Part shown: positions 25,201 through 37,000 of the stretch, piece after piece
Numbering within the stretch: position 1 is the stretch's first letter
How the letters are laid out: every line of letters begins with the position of its first letter
Origin: Populus alba
Taxonomy: Eukaryota > Streptophyta > Magnoliopsida > Malpighiales > Salicaceae
Direction: 5' to 3'
DNA: 64,000 nucleotides
Assembly (NCBI RefSeq): GCF_005239225.2
Contig: NC_133300.1
Location: 19,023,584-19,087,583 of the forward strand
Program-made: the position numbers and the translations under genes
The notes under the pieces: model-generated
What the model was told of the DNA's origin: nothing
Databases searched by the model: none
What the model saw: only the letters and a program-made list of their open reading frames with translations

Positions 25201-25870
25201 GTAGCTGACTGGAGATGATAGCATAAGGCCCACAATGAATGAAATTCCAACATCAGACACGATGGCCCATTTTAGAAAATAGAATTGTTGGAAGAAAACA
25301 AGTAATATTTTCTGATGCCTTTTGCTAGGTTAAGAAGGTATTCTCAATCAAATCAATGCAAGAACAAAACATTGATATAACATGTGTACTCTGTAAAAGG
25401 CTCAGACACACCCCTTCTTATGTGGGGATATGTCAGCTTGTGAGGGCAATGTGAATAGGAAGTTCGAAAAGATTTTCTCTTGAAATGAAAATCTTCTGCA
25501 CAACGACACCTTACCTGTTCATGGCTTGCTTGTTAGCTAAAGATAAGGTTAATGGCCTTACAGCGCAGAGGCCAATAAAAAGAGGAAAACAACATAAAAT
25601 GAAAGACAAGAAAATATTTGAGAGGTTACTATTGCAAAGCGGCAGCATCCATATCCGAGAGATGACAAAGCTCGCACCTTCCTGCACTCAAAAGCAGCCA
25701 AATATGAACACTTTCAGCTCTCTCATGGTCCATTTGGCCATGTATTTGGTGGAATCCATTATCAATGCACATGCAGCTGCTAAGCCATGGAGAAAAGCAT
25801 GGAGCTTTCTTCTTTCCAGGGCAGCTCTGTAGAGGGATCTCTCCTTTACAGTTTAATAACACCAACCCTA
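22261..25870. other. Intergenic, AT-rich
   Basis: No gene supported. Contains an (AT)n run near 23228-23252 and an isolated GC-richer patch at 23459-23690 with overlapping short ORFs that match no family recognised. A second less AT-rich patch at 25480-25860 carries opposite ORFs of 115 and 78 codons, also unrecognised. Confidence 0.45.
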
Positions 25871-25879
25871 GCTATCAAG

Positions 25880-26080
25880 GTCACTTAAGGTCTTGGCCTA
25901 GCGGTTGAAGGGACTTGTTCCCTTCCTCTGCATCCTGGGTTCAAACCTTATCGTGCATACCTGTCACTCTCGCGGTATCTTACATGCTCACTGGATTTGC
26001 AGGATGTTCAGTGAGCTGTGGAATTAGTCGTGGTACGCGCAAGCTGGCTCGGACACCTACGTAAATAAATAAATAAAAAG
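25880..26080 (+). mobile_element. tRNA-derived SINE (full-length-like)
   Basis: Internal RNA polymerase III promoter: box A TGGCCTAGCGG (25894-25904) fits the consensus at every position, and box B GTTCAAACC (25939-25947) also fits. The body runs through CGCGGTATC and GGTACGCGC to a 3' end of repeated AAAT units (26060-26078). This is the structure of plant SINEs such as the Salicaceae SaliS families. A short AAGGTC lies at both edges and could be a target duplication, but is too short to be sure. CpG sites are largely intact, so the copy is fairly young. Confidence 0.75.
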
Positions 26081-26157
26081 GTCCTCTCTATATTGCACCG
26101 AGATTTGTGTCCTGGCGATTTTAGCAGGGAATTTTTTTGCCTCTGCACCTTAGTTCG

Positions 26158-26310
26158 TGTGAATGTTAGGTTCATGTGAATGTTTATTCATTCTCATGAT
26201 GTTTTATTTATTTATTAAACTTGTAGGATGTTTAATAAACTTGAGAATAATTGTGATATGCATAAGTTGGACTGGATATCTCATAGATATATATATATAT
26301 AAAATCCTCT
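26158..26310 (+). mobile_element. Decayed SINE 3' body
   Basis: Aligns with the 3' half of the SINE at 25880-26080 over about 110 bases, from GTGCATACC.. to the ACACCTACG region. Most differences are C to T or G to A, including every CpG (for example GGTACGCGC became GATATGCAT). It ends in an AT dinucleotide run. The tRNA-like head is missing or unrecognisable. Confidence 0.6.
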
Positions 26311-28320
26311 TTATGTTAAAATCTTTTGTTGAAATTTATCAGTACTGATCTTGTCGATCAAGGTTAGTAAAAGGGTAAAATAAAAGATTAATTAAGAGAT
26401 GGGAATTATTTTCAACATCTGGTAGAACTATATAGAACATGATCAAGAAAGTGATAATATATATGGACAAAGTTCTAATCAATTAGTGGTGTCCTTGTTT
26501 GTGGCTGAAAGGCCATAGCTCTCTCATTGCACATCAAATCAAATGATGTTCCCTTGCCAAAGCTGTTTCATTAGGACACGGATGAAAGGTGTCAAGTCTC
26601 AACCACACAAATAAAAAATATATAAAAAATGTTTTTCTTATCAAATCAATTTCAAAAAAGATAAATCTTTCTTATCCGAATGAGATATATAAGATTATCA
26701 TACATATAGGATAAGACAACTCAAGTTTCAAGTTACAATCTATCTCAATCTATAAGCAAATCGAGTAAAATCTAACGTTAACTAAATGTGTTAAAAATAG
26801 AACAAATTATCAACGATCATTGTTTTATTTTATATTTATTATTTAATTTTACATTTAATTTTTAAAATAACGGATGATTATTATTATCTCGGGATAGAAA
26901 AAATATGAAATAAAAAAGATATGTTTTTAAGTAGTTTTTATTTTAAAAATATAAAAATTCATTCTTAAACAATAAATTTATTTTAAATCTTTGTTTTTTT
27001 AATAAAATAATTTTTTTTTTTTTTGTATTTGTCACTTCTATCATAAAAACTAACCAAATTCAACCTTAATGTAAAAAAAATGAAAAGAAAAGCAAACCTC
27101 AAAATATCCTCTAACTATACACAAATTCTCAAATGAGTTTTCAAACTAAATATTTCCTCAAGCAGATCTCCACGGAGTCAGATATTCACCAATCAAAATG
27201 CTCCATTGAGCCATCTTCCCTCCCCTTAAGCTATATTTTTCTTAGAACTTTCCCTCATTTTGTAGTTTTTATGAAGAGGTTATATATATGAATCATGGAA
27301 GTAAAATTGTAAATTTTTCTATGCCTCCTATTTCTATGGATTTTTCATTGCTTTCCGTCAAAGTTATTTTTATCTAAATTACTAAAACAATGCCATTTTA
27401 AGAAGTTGATATATATATATGGGGAGGTTTTCAGGTGAAGGATCCAATTGATGCATGCATGATACTTTGAAGACCTAATTATGAAGCATTTACTTTGAAG
27501 AATCTAAATAAATTCACGTTTGATACTAATTCGAGGCTTGCTCTAAATAATTTGAGGAAGGCAAGAAGATATGAAGAATCTATTATACTCATGGATAAAA
27601 AAAATAGTTGGCAAAAAGGCTAAAAGGTTAAAAAAAAAAATTCTTCTGCAAGCCAAAAAGGTCATATGTAACTCTCAGGATCAACACCACAAAAGAAACA
27701 ATTTACTATTTTTTAAAACCTTTTGAGATTGGAGCAGCAATTACATATTAAAATGTATTTTGTTTAGAAATATATTCAAATAATAAATTTTTTATTTTTA
27801 AAAAATTATTTTTAAAATTAAAACATATATGAATATATATATATATATAATAATATAAAAAAATAAAATTTTAATTTTTAAAAAATATAGTTTTGAATCA
27901 CATTTCCAAACGCAACCAACAAAACATGCATGGGAGCTGGAACCTTAACAATATAAGCTTGAGTACTAGACCTTTAAATATTTAGGGTAAAATAGAATCC
28001 ATGTGCCCTGATTATGGCTAGCTTGCATGAGCCCTATGACCATATGCCACCTCAACTTTCAAAATTCTGCTCAAACAGGCAAAGTACCTCTTCTGTTAAG
28101 ACAGCATACAAGGAATGCAATATTTAGATAGAAGACAATTGACATTGCCAGCTTATGCAAATCATGCAGTAGCCTTATGTACCTAGAACAGCAATCCAAA
28201 ACTGAAACTACAAGCCACTTTCTTACAACTTCTAGCCTTTTTTTAACCTCTGCTGTTGACAGCCTTAAGATTCTCAGATATGTGGACCCCCTCTTGCATG
28301 TGCTTTGCCTTTCAATTACA
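26311..28320. other. Intergenic upstream of the receptor kinase gene
   Basis: AT-rich DNA without supported genes; includes short AT runs near 27408 and 27835. Base composition shifts toward pyrimidine-rich near 28320. Confidence 0.5.
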
Positions 28321-28705
28321 GGCTTCACCCCCCCTCTCTCCCTTCCTACTCACTCCACTCCCAAGTCCCAACAATGCCAACTCCTCTCCCTCCCTCCTAG
28401 GCTCCCCAAATTGGGCCTTTTCTTCTTTTTCTTTCTTTCTTCTTCTCCCTCTCTTGTATGTAACTATAAGCACATGCATTTTCCTTGAAAAAGTTTACTC
28501 ATTTTGCAGCCAAAAATACAACCCAGAAAAGAGAAAAAAAGAAGAAGAAGAAGAAACTCTTCCCCCTTCTTTGGTTGTTGAATTCATTAGCTCTTCTTTT
28601 CTTTTCTACCAAGAACTATAAACCAATGCATTTCACTTAGAAAGTTTACGTCTTTTGCTTCAAAAACAGCACCTTCTTTTGCTTCATCTTCTCTTCTCTG
28701 TAAAG
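28321..28705 (+). promoter_or_regulatory. Leader/promoter region of TMK1-like gene
   Basis: A C/T-rich tract (28327-28410) and a GAAGAAGAAG purine tract (28538-28556) lie just upstream of the ATG, typical of plant 5' UTRs. The coding frame is open for 17 codons before the ATG, but no in-frame ATG precedes 28706. The exact transcription start cannot be told. Confidence 0.4.
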
Positions 28706-31700
28706 ATGAAGACAAGAAGCCATCGAAAAACGGAACTTTTACTAGTTTTCCTTGTTGGGTTTTCTTCAATCCTTCATTTTGCAAACTCTCAAGCAAGCCC
28801 AGATGCTGAAGTTATGTTCTCTCTCAAAAAAAGCCTCAACGTACCAGATTCACTTGGATGGTCCGATCCAGATCCATGCAACTGGAACCATGTAGTATGT
28901 TCGGACGAAAAGCGGGTCACCCGGATCCAAATTGGACGCCAAAACCTTCAAGGTACACTCCCTTCAAATCTCCAAAACCTTGCTCAACTTGAACGTTTAG
29001 AGCTTCAGTATAACAACATTTCCGGTCCTTTGCCAAGTTTAAACGGATTAAGTTCATTACAAGTGATCCTTCTAAGTGACAATAAGTTCATTTCAGTCCC
29101 TAGTGACTTTTTCACTGGTTTATCTTCACTTCAATCTGTGGAGATCGATAACAACCCGTTTTCCAATTGGGTCATACCAGAAAGTATAAAAAATGCTTCT
29201 GCTTTGCAGAATTTCTCTGCAAACTCAGCTAATATATCCGGGTCAATACCGGGTTTTTTTGGCCCGGATTCTTTTCCGGGTCTAACCATCTTGAGGTTAG
29301 CTTTCAATGATCTTGAAGGTGAGTTGCCTGCAAGTTTTTCGGGGTCACAAGTTCAGTCTTTGTGGCTTAATGGGCAGAAACTTAGTGGTGGCATTGATGT
29401 TATTCAGAACATGACTTTGTTAAGAGAAGCTTGGTTGCATTCTAATGGGTTTTCGGGTCCCTTACCTGACTTCTCGGGTTTGAAAGATTTAGAGAGCTTA
29501 AGTTTAAGAGATAATTCATTTACTGGCCTTGTTCCTGAGTCTTTGGTTAACCTTGAGTCGTTAAAGTTTGTGAATTTGTCGAATAATTTGCTTCAAGGAC
29601 CAATGCCTGTGTTTAAGAGCTCAGTTTCTGTGGATATGGTTAAGGATTCGAACAGATTCTGTCTGCCAACTCCTGGTTTGTGTGATTCGCGAGTTAACAC
29701 ATTGCTTTCGATTGTGAAATCAATGGATTATCCGCAAAGGTTGGCGGATAGTTGGAAGGGGAATGATCCATGTGCTGATTGGATTGGAATTACTTGCAAT
29801 AACGGGAACATCACAGTTGTCAACTTTGAGAAGATGGGGCTAACAGGCTCGATTTCTCCAGATTTTGCTTCGGTTAAGTCATTGGAAAGATTGGTTCTTG
29901 CAAATAATAACCTCACAGGTTCGATTCCACAAGAAATTACTACCTTACCCGGACTTAAAGTGCTTGATGTGTCAAACAATCACCTGCATGGGAGAGTTCC
30001 AGCCTTTACCAGTAATGTGATTGTTAACACTAATGGTAATCCAAATATAGGGAAGGATGTCAATAGTTCTACATCTTCGGAATCACCATCTGCAAGTCCA
30101 TCGGCGAATACTGGCTCTGGAAGTGGTGGTAGTTCAAGAAAAATTGGCAAGAAATCTTCTGCTTTGATTGTAGTAATTATATTTTCGGTAATTGGGGGTG
30201 TTTTCTTGTTGTCCTTGATCGGCTTGCTGGTTTTCTGTCTATACAAGAAGAAACAAAAGCGGTTTAGCAGAGTACAGAGCCCGAATGAAATGGTGATTCA
30301 TCCTCGCCATTCTGGGTCTGATAATGAGAGTGTGAAGATTACAGTTGCTGGCTCAAGTGTCAGTGTTGGTGCTATTAGCGAAACACATACTATTCCTGCA
30401 AGCGAACAAGGTGACATTCAAATGGTTGAAGCTGGGAACATGGTCATTTCTATTCAAGTGTTACGGAATGTTACAAACAATTTCAGTGAAGGAAATATAT
30501 TGGGATGGGGAGGTTTTGGAGTGGTCTACAAAGGTGAGTTGCATGATGGTACAAAGATTGCTGTGAAGAGGATGGAGGCGGGTGTCATAAGTGGTAAGGG
30601 ACTAACTGAGTTCAAGTCTGAGATCGCTGTTTTGAACAAGGTTAGGCACCGACATCTCGTTGCTCTTCTTGGGTACTGCTTGGATGGTAATGAGAAGCTT
30701 CTTGTGTATGAATATATGCCACAAGGGACACTCAGTAGACATATCTTCAACTGGGCAGAAGAAGGATTGAAACCACTAGAGTGGACAAGGAGGTTGACTA
30801 TAGCCTTGGATGTGGCAAGAGGTGTTGAGTACCTTCATGGTTTGGCTCATCAAAGCTTTATACACAGGGACTTGAAGCCTTCAAACATTCTTCTTGGGGA
30901 TGATATGAGGGCTAAGGTTGCAGACTTTGGTCTTGTGCGTCTTGCACCAGAGGGTAAAGGCTCTATTGAAACTAGAATTGCTGGAACTTTCGGATACTTG
31001 GCACCGGAATATGCTGGTACCATTTCCTCTAGTTGCTTTACCCTTCAATTAATGTTTAAATTCTTTCAAGGCTAACGTGTGTTTGACTTTTGTATATGTT
31101 CGAGTTCTAGTTTTTCAATAGAGATTTGGGGAAACATATAGTTAGGTCATGTATTCTTATAAATTGACCGCTATTACTCTGAGATTGTTCTCATCACAAA
31201 CTTCACACACATGCACAGCAATACTGATTGTTCTCATCACAAACTTCACACACATGCACAGCAATACCGTGTTAACAACCAAAAAAGGTTCCTCAATCTC
31301 CTGTTCAAATTGTGTATTTTGGTTTGGTTGTTGATTTGTTATTTGTGTTTGTATCAAGACCGGTGAAAATTATTCCTGTCAATGTTAGGAAGTTCGTTTG
31401 GATTGGTTGTCAATGTATAGGGCATCCTTTTACCCTACTCTCTGCAAATTCATGTCTTACTCACATGAGGCATGGCATGGTTCCTAAGTACTTTTAAAAT
31501 CTATCATTTGTTGTTTCACCACTTTTGTGGATCCTGTCATGGGAGGAATAGCATGCTTGCATTGGACCTTTCTCAATTTCAAAATCTCTATAATTATTAG
31601 CATATTTCTTAGCCAACAATGTCTTGTGTCTTATTCTGCCTCTTGTTTGGCTTCTAACTTATTTGAGCTTGTGATTTGCTTTCCTGATTTCTCTCTTAAT

Positions 31701-32272
31701 TCACATTTTCACTTCAACTCTTGTTTTTGGGCGATATGTTTGCAGTTACTGGTCGAGTGACAACTAAAGTTGATGTCTTCAGTTTCGGAGTGATATTGAT
31801 GGAGCTTATAACGGGTAGAAAAGCTCTTGATGAGAGGCAACCTGAAGAGAGCTTGCATCTTGTAACATGGTTCCGCAGAATGCACCTGAACAAGGACACA
31901 TTCCGGAAGGCCATCGATCCCACAATTGACCTCAATGAGGAGACGCTTGCCAGCATCAGCACCGTTGCAGAGTTGGCAGGTCATTGCTGCGCGAGGGAAC
32001 CGTATCAAAGGCCAGACATGGGTCATACTGTGAATGTTCTCTCTTCTCTGGTGGAGCTCTGGAAACCAACCGACCAAAGTTCTGAAGACATATATGGTAT
32101 TGACCTTGAAATGTCCTTGCCGCAGGCACTTAAGAAGTGGCAAGCTTATGAAGGTAGAAGCAACATGGATTCTTCTTCTTCACTCCTTCCCAGCTTAGAC
32201 AATACTCAGACCAGCATACCTGCACGCCCATATGGGTTTGCTGAGTCATTTACATCAGCTGATGGAAGATGA
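28706..32272 (+). CDS. TMK1: Leucine-rich-repeat receptor kinase, TMK1-like
   Basis: Plasma-membrane receptor-like kinase of 945 aa from two exons (28706-31016 and 31746-32272; phase-1 GT-AG intron inside the kinase domain after APEYA). A signal peptide ends near residue 30. Two LRR blocks are separated by a non-LRR island starting around the [13 protein letters not shown] stretch. A Ser/Gly-rich stalk, a transmembrane helix (about 484-512) and a cytosolic kinase follow. Kinase motifs: glycine loop LGWGGFG (~599), Lys of IAVKRM (~619), HRDLKPSN (~719), DFG (~739), [15 protein letters not shown]. The C-terminal [13 protein letters not shown] is typical of TMKs. Arabidopsis TMK1 works with ABP1/ABL proteins in auxin signalling at the cell surface. 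Unusual: Trp in the glycine loop. Length is within a few residues of Arabidopsis TMK1. Confidence 0.93.
31183..31268. repeat. 43-bp tandem duplication in TMK1 intron
   Basis: Two 43-base copies (31183-31225, 31226-31268) differ only at the last base; core TCATCACAAACTTCACACAC. They lie in the single intron and should not affect coding. Confidence 0.92.
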
Positions 32273-34184
32273 GTGTGGTGTTTGTAAATGGTGGTGATGG
32301 TGGTTTTCAATATTCATTCTATTTGCAGCTTCTTTGCTGTTTTCTTTATAAACTTGTCTGACTCCTAATTCTTTCATGTTTTAGTCTCTCATCCCATTGT
32401 CTCTCTCTTTTTTTTTCTTATTGGAAATGTAGTTTGGATGTTCTTCACTTGAATTAGAGGTTTTGAAAATGAAATGAGATAGGTTTTTAGACAAAAAAAA
32501 AAAAAACGTCTTCAGCTCTTCAATTCTCAGTTATCTCTACAAAACTTCTTGCTTGTCGATGGACAGCAAAGCCACAGGTCCATTTTGCATTCCTTCCAAT
32601 TTTGGTCTGTAAACGCTTCCATTAGATCAGATTCACTAAAAATTAAAAATGCTGTCATCGTTTGCCATCCAGACATTGAGCACATGCAATGTCTTGGTGT
32701 TTTCAGATTAGCTGGAGTGGTATTGTTTTTGCTTTTGTCATCTCCATCCTATCCACAGTTTTGGCTCCTTTCTCTATCCATTTTTAATTTCAAGGACAGC
32801 ATCACCTCCTTTCTCATAAAGTTCCAGACCCCATTTCCAATCAATTACAGTTTGTGATGATGATGATGGCTTTAATTCTTTGGAAAAGAAAATCACAAAG
32901 AACTGAGATGGCAATGAGAATGCTTTCATTGTAAAAACAAGGCAAGAAAAAGAAAGAAAAGTTCCATGGCAGGACAAAGATGATACCTTTTCCAAGAAAA
33001 AAGCTGTGTAAAGGTTTGTCCCTTGGAAACAGCAACTATCAACTTTTTATTTTCTTTTTTCCTACGTGCAATCATATGACAGCTTGCAAACTGAACCTAA
33101 AATGTTTGGGATCTGTTCTGGAAAAGTGCTCCAGTTATCGCATCGAAAGGTTAAATTTATGAGCGGCTAAGAGCCATCGTGGCCAAAATATTATCCATCA
33201 AAATTTATTTTATTTTGTTTAAAATTTTATTTATTTTGGAATGAGTTTAACAGCTATCTTTTCACTGGAAAAGAAACAGAGTTCGTGTATGTTTCAGTGT
33301 ATTAGATTCAAAATAAATGCAATATAATTTGTTTTGTTCGGAGAAGAAAAGGACAAGAAATATATTGGATAAGTGAAACAAGTAACATGCAGAGAACTCA
33401 GAAAAAAAGGTTTCCCCATCCATGAAAACAGAGAAGGACCGAGTGAGGACTTTGTCTTTGTTTACAGGGGAAGCATATGCAAGTGCTGTGCTGTAGTTGT
33501 CTGCCCTAACGTGGGGTTCACGTTCCACCTCTTAATTTCCCAAGGCATCTGTCACTTGTCTATTAGGTTATTTTCATTCTTTATGCCCTAAATCTCTCAT
33601 GTGTGGACCTGTATATCAGGACATGCTAATGTCTTTGTCGATGCAAAGAATAAAATAAAATAAAATATATGTATTTTAGTTGGGTAATACAACAAAATTG
33701 AAGCCTCTTTGCAAGATTTTCTTTGAAAAATATCACTCACACGTAACGCAAAAAAAAAAAAAAAGAAGTTTCTTCACTCTCCTCCACAATTTTGTTTACA
33801 AGATGCTACCAAACATATCATGAGAGGCTTCACTTAAGAAAAATAAAAAATTTAGTGAATTAATTTCTATATTCTATCAGACATATCATAAGATCTTAAG
33901 AGGTTTAGGTTATAGGTTAGGAAAATCAAAATATTAGAGAATTTACGTACAAAAGAAAAGGTGAGAAGTTGTTATAAGCCTACAAGGTAAGTAAATTTTT
34001 ATACTACAAAATCAAAAAGATAATATATATATATATATATATAATAGTATGAATTATACAGTAAAAGAGAAAAGGATCCGAGGGAAAGGCATTCAAAAAT
34101 TTCAATTTATAGAGAGGAGGTAGGAATAAAAACGGCATCTCAAAAAGATATTTGTTTTTTTAACTACCTATATTTTTATCTCAT
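32273..34184. other. Intergenic downstream of TMK1-like gene
   Basis: The first few hundred bases are probably 3' UTR. The rest is AT-rich with no supported gene; ORFs of up to about 100 codons here show no recognised homology. An AT run lies near 34025-34043. Confidence 0.5.
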
Positions 34185-34440
34185 TATTTTTATTTTTTCT
34201 ATTTCAAAACAATATTCAAACACTATCTTAAATACTATTTAAAATAATGAATTATAACCAAATATTATCTTAAATATCATTAGACCGTGTTTCAAAAAAA
34301 TAAAAATGAAGTAAAAAAAACACTTTTCGTATTTAAGAACACGCGTTGTACTTTGTTCCTATGCATTTTCTTAGAAATTCAAGTTTTACCGTGTTCCCAA
34401 GCCAGCACTTTTATATATATATATAAAAGGTAGGTTTTTT
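34185..34440. repeat. Unoccupied copy of a local duplication (empty site)
   Basis: This segment matches 35275-35357 joined to 36787-37000, in the same order and orientation (CTATTTCA.AACAATATT, ATGAATTATAACC, AAGAACACGCGTTGTAC, TTTTACCGTGTTCCCA). Here TTATAACC (34252-34259) occurs once. In the other copy it flanks the foldback element on both sides. Confidence 0.75.
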
Positions 34441-35357
34441 TCTGCAATATTACAGCTGTTGAGAATATAATTATAGTTATTTTTTAAAATATTTTTATAT
34501 ATTAAAATAATATTTTTTATATTTATTTTTTAAATCATTAATGAAGAACTCCCTTAACAGGTTTGATTTGAACAAATATGCTCCACACAGATCTACCACA
34601 GGCATCATGTTGTTTATCTTGTGCTTGGGAGATTTTTTTTTCTTTCTTTAAATCGTGTAATAGAGACTTATTTGAAAGAAAACAATCCCATATGGCATAT
34701 ACACAAGCCGATCCTCCAAGTGGTGACACAATTTTTATATAGTATTTTGTTACTATTTTAGAATTAAAAAAAAATAGTAAAGATATATAAGACAAGATAA
34801 AAATACTAGAAGAAAATATTATTGTATTTGACAATAATATATAAGATATAATAATGGTATCTGTATCTTGTTTGATTAATGAAGAATAAAAAAAAGATTT
34901 AATTTTTTTAATTTTAGTTTTATTAAATGAAAATTAATAACACTATAATAAGTATAGTTATAAAACTTAGATTAGTCGATGTGTCAACCGGAACTAGGAC
35001 ACAAGGCATGGGCAAGTTTATGTTTAAGAAAAAATAGATTGGTGTATTACATTAAATCGATCCTGTATTATATTTTAAAATTATTATAATAATTATTTTT
35101 ATTTTTATTTGTCTTAGTTCAATAATTTTAAAATTAAAAAAATCTTTACATAAGTATTTTATGAATAAAAATAATAAATATTATATTTAAAAACGTATCC
35201 TCTCCATATCTTTTATTAAGTATATAAATTCACTCTAAAAATATTTTTGAGACAATTTATTTTTTCTGTTTTTATCTTTATTTTTTTAACCATATATTTT
35301 TTATTTTTCTATTTCAGAACAATATTTAAATACTATTTAAGAACATGAATTATAACC

Positions 35358-36786
35358 CATAGTTATTAAACCCGGCCCGGCCCGGCGGGTCAACCCGGGA
35401 CCCGGTGGCTGGACCGGTTCGGGTTTAATAAAAGACCGGCTGTGGCAACAGCCCGGCCAAACCCGGGCGACCCGGTGGGTCGACCCGGGACCCGGGTGAC
35501 CCGGACGAGACCCGGACAAGACCCGGGTTTTTTTTTTTTTTTAAATATGGGATAAAAAAATTGGTTTAAATATTTCAACTTAAAATGATAACATAGTATC
35601 TTTTCAAAGTGGGGTTTAAAGCCCTTTTATATATATACTCTATGTTTACATGAAAAAATCATGTTTTTTCAATGTGGGATTTGAAACCCATTAGTATATA
35701 TACTCTATGTTCCCAAGGAAAAAATCATGTTTTTTCAATGTGGGATAAAAAACCTTTTGGTTTAAATACTTCAACTTAAAGGGATAACATAGTATCTTTT
35801 CAATGTGGGATTTGAAGCCCTTTCATATATATACTCTATGTTCCTATGAAAAAAGTTATGTTTTTTCAATGTGGGATTTGAAACCCATTAGTATATATAC
35901 TCTATGTTCCCAAGGAAAAAATCATGTTTTTTCAATGTGGGATAAAAAACCTTTTGGTTTAAATACTTCCACTTCAAGGGATAACATAGTATCTTTTCAA
36001 AGTGGGGTTTAAAGCCCTTTCATATATATACTCTATGTTTACATGAAAAAAATCATGTTTTTTCAATGTGGGATTTGAAACCCATTGGTATATATCTTCT
36101 ATGTTCCCATGAAAAAAGTTATGTTTTTTCAATGTGGGATAAAAAACATAGAGTATATATATGAAAGGGCTTCAAATCCCACATTGAAAAGATAATATGT
36201 TATCCTTTTAAGTTGAAGTATTTAAACCAAAAGGTTTTTTATCCCACATTGAAAAACACATGATTTTTTCCTTGGGAACATATAGTATATATACCAATGG
36301 GTTTCAAATCCCACATTGAAAAAACATGATTTTTTTCATGTAAACATAGAGTATATATATGAAAGGGCTTTAAACCCCACTTTGAAAAGATACCATGTTA
36401 TCTCTTTAAGTTGAAGTATTTAAACCAAAAGGTTTTTTATCCCACATTGAAAAAACATGATTTTTTCTTTGGGAACATAGAGTATATATACTAATGGGTT
36501 TCAAATCCCACATTGAAAAAACATGATTTTTTCATGTAAACATAGAGTATATATATGAAAGGGCTTTAAACCCCACTTTGAAAAGATACTATGTTATCAT
36601 TTTAAGTTGAAATATTTAAACCAATTTTTTTATCCCATATTTTACATGGATTTTTTCATATAAAATATTAATTTTTTTTAATCAACCCGGATAATCCGGG
36701 TTGACCCGGGTTAACCCGGGTTGACCATGAAACCCGAGACCCGGCCCTTGGCCGGGTCAACCTCCGGGCCGGGTTTAATAACTATG
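35358..36786. mobile_element. Foldback hAT-like element with 197-bp subrepeats
   Basis: Terminal inverted repeats CATAGTTATTAAACCCGG... and its complement end the element, flanked by a perfect 8-bp duplication TTATAACC (35350-35357, 36787-36794). The ends (about 170 bases left, 115 right) are strikingly CpG-rich in an AT-rich region. Inside, each arm holds three units of about 197 bp (GATAACATAGTATC at about 35587, 35783, 35981; inverted counterparts near 36193, 36390, 36586), so the two arms are reverse complements meeting near 36145. No transposase is encoded, so it is non-autonomous. An RNA through it could form a hairpin over 600 bp long. The same family in simple form is at 11748-12438. 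Confidence 0.85.
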
Positions 36787-36943
36787 TTATAACCAAATAG
36801 ACTGTTAAAAAAAAAAGAAAAAGAAAAAAAGAGCAGCAAAAAGTACTTTTCATTTTTAAGAACACGCGTTGTACCACGTTCCGATGCATTTTCCGCTTCC
36901 CATTTCTTGGAAATTCGTGTTTTACCGTGTTCCCAGACCAACA

Positions 36944-36945
<2 letters not shown>

Positions 36946-36981
<36 letters not shown>
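36946..36981. repeat. (TA)n microsatellite
   Basis: Alternating TA run of about 36 bases. A shorter run sits at the corresponding place (34410-34427) in the empty-site copy, so the repeat expanded after duplication. Confidence 0.9.
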
Positions 36982-36984
<3 letters not shown>

Positions 36985-37000
36985 AAAAGGAAGGTCCTCT

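Noticed and set aside
25485..25865. Less AT-rich patch with opposite ORFs of 115 and 78 codons; considered as gene or as miR399-related transcript because of a CAGGGCAGCTCT word
   Set aside because: No domain recognised, and the expected full miR399 pairing site (with CCTTTGGCA) is absent.
25939..25947. GTTCAAACC considered as part of a genuine tRNA gene
   Set aside because: The cloverleaf arms cannot be completed and the sequence continues into a SINE body and an AAAT-rich tail.
35803..36012. Plus ORF with internal repeats (MWDLKPF.IYTLCS)
   Set aside because: It lies within the 197-bp subunits of the foldback element and simply reflects the DNA repeat.
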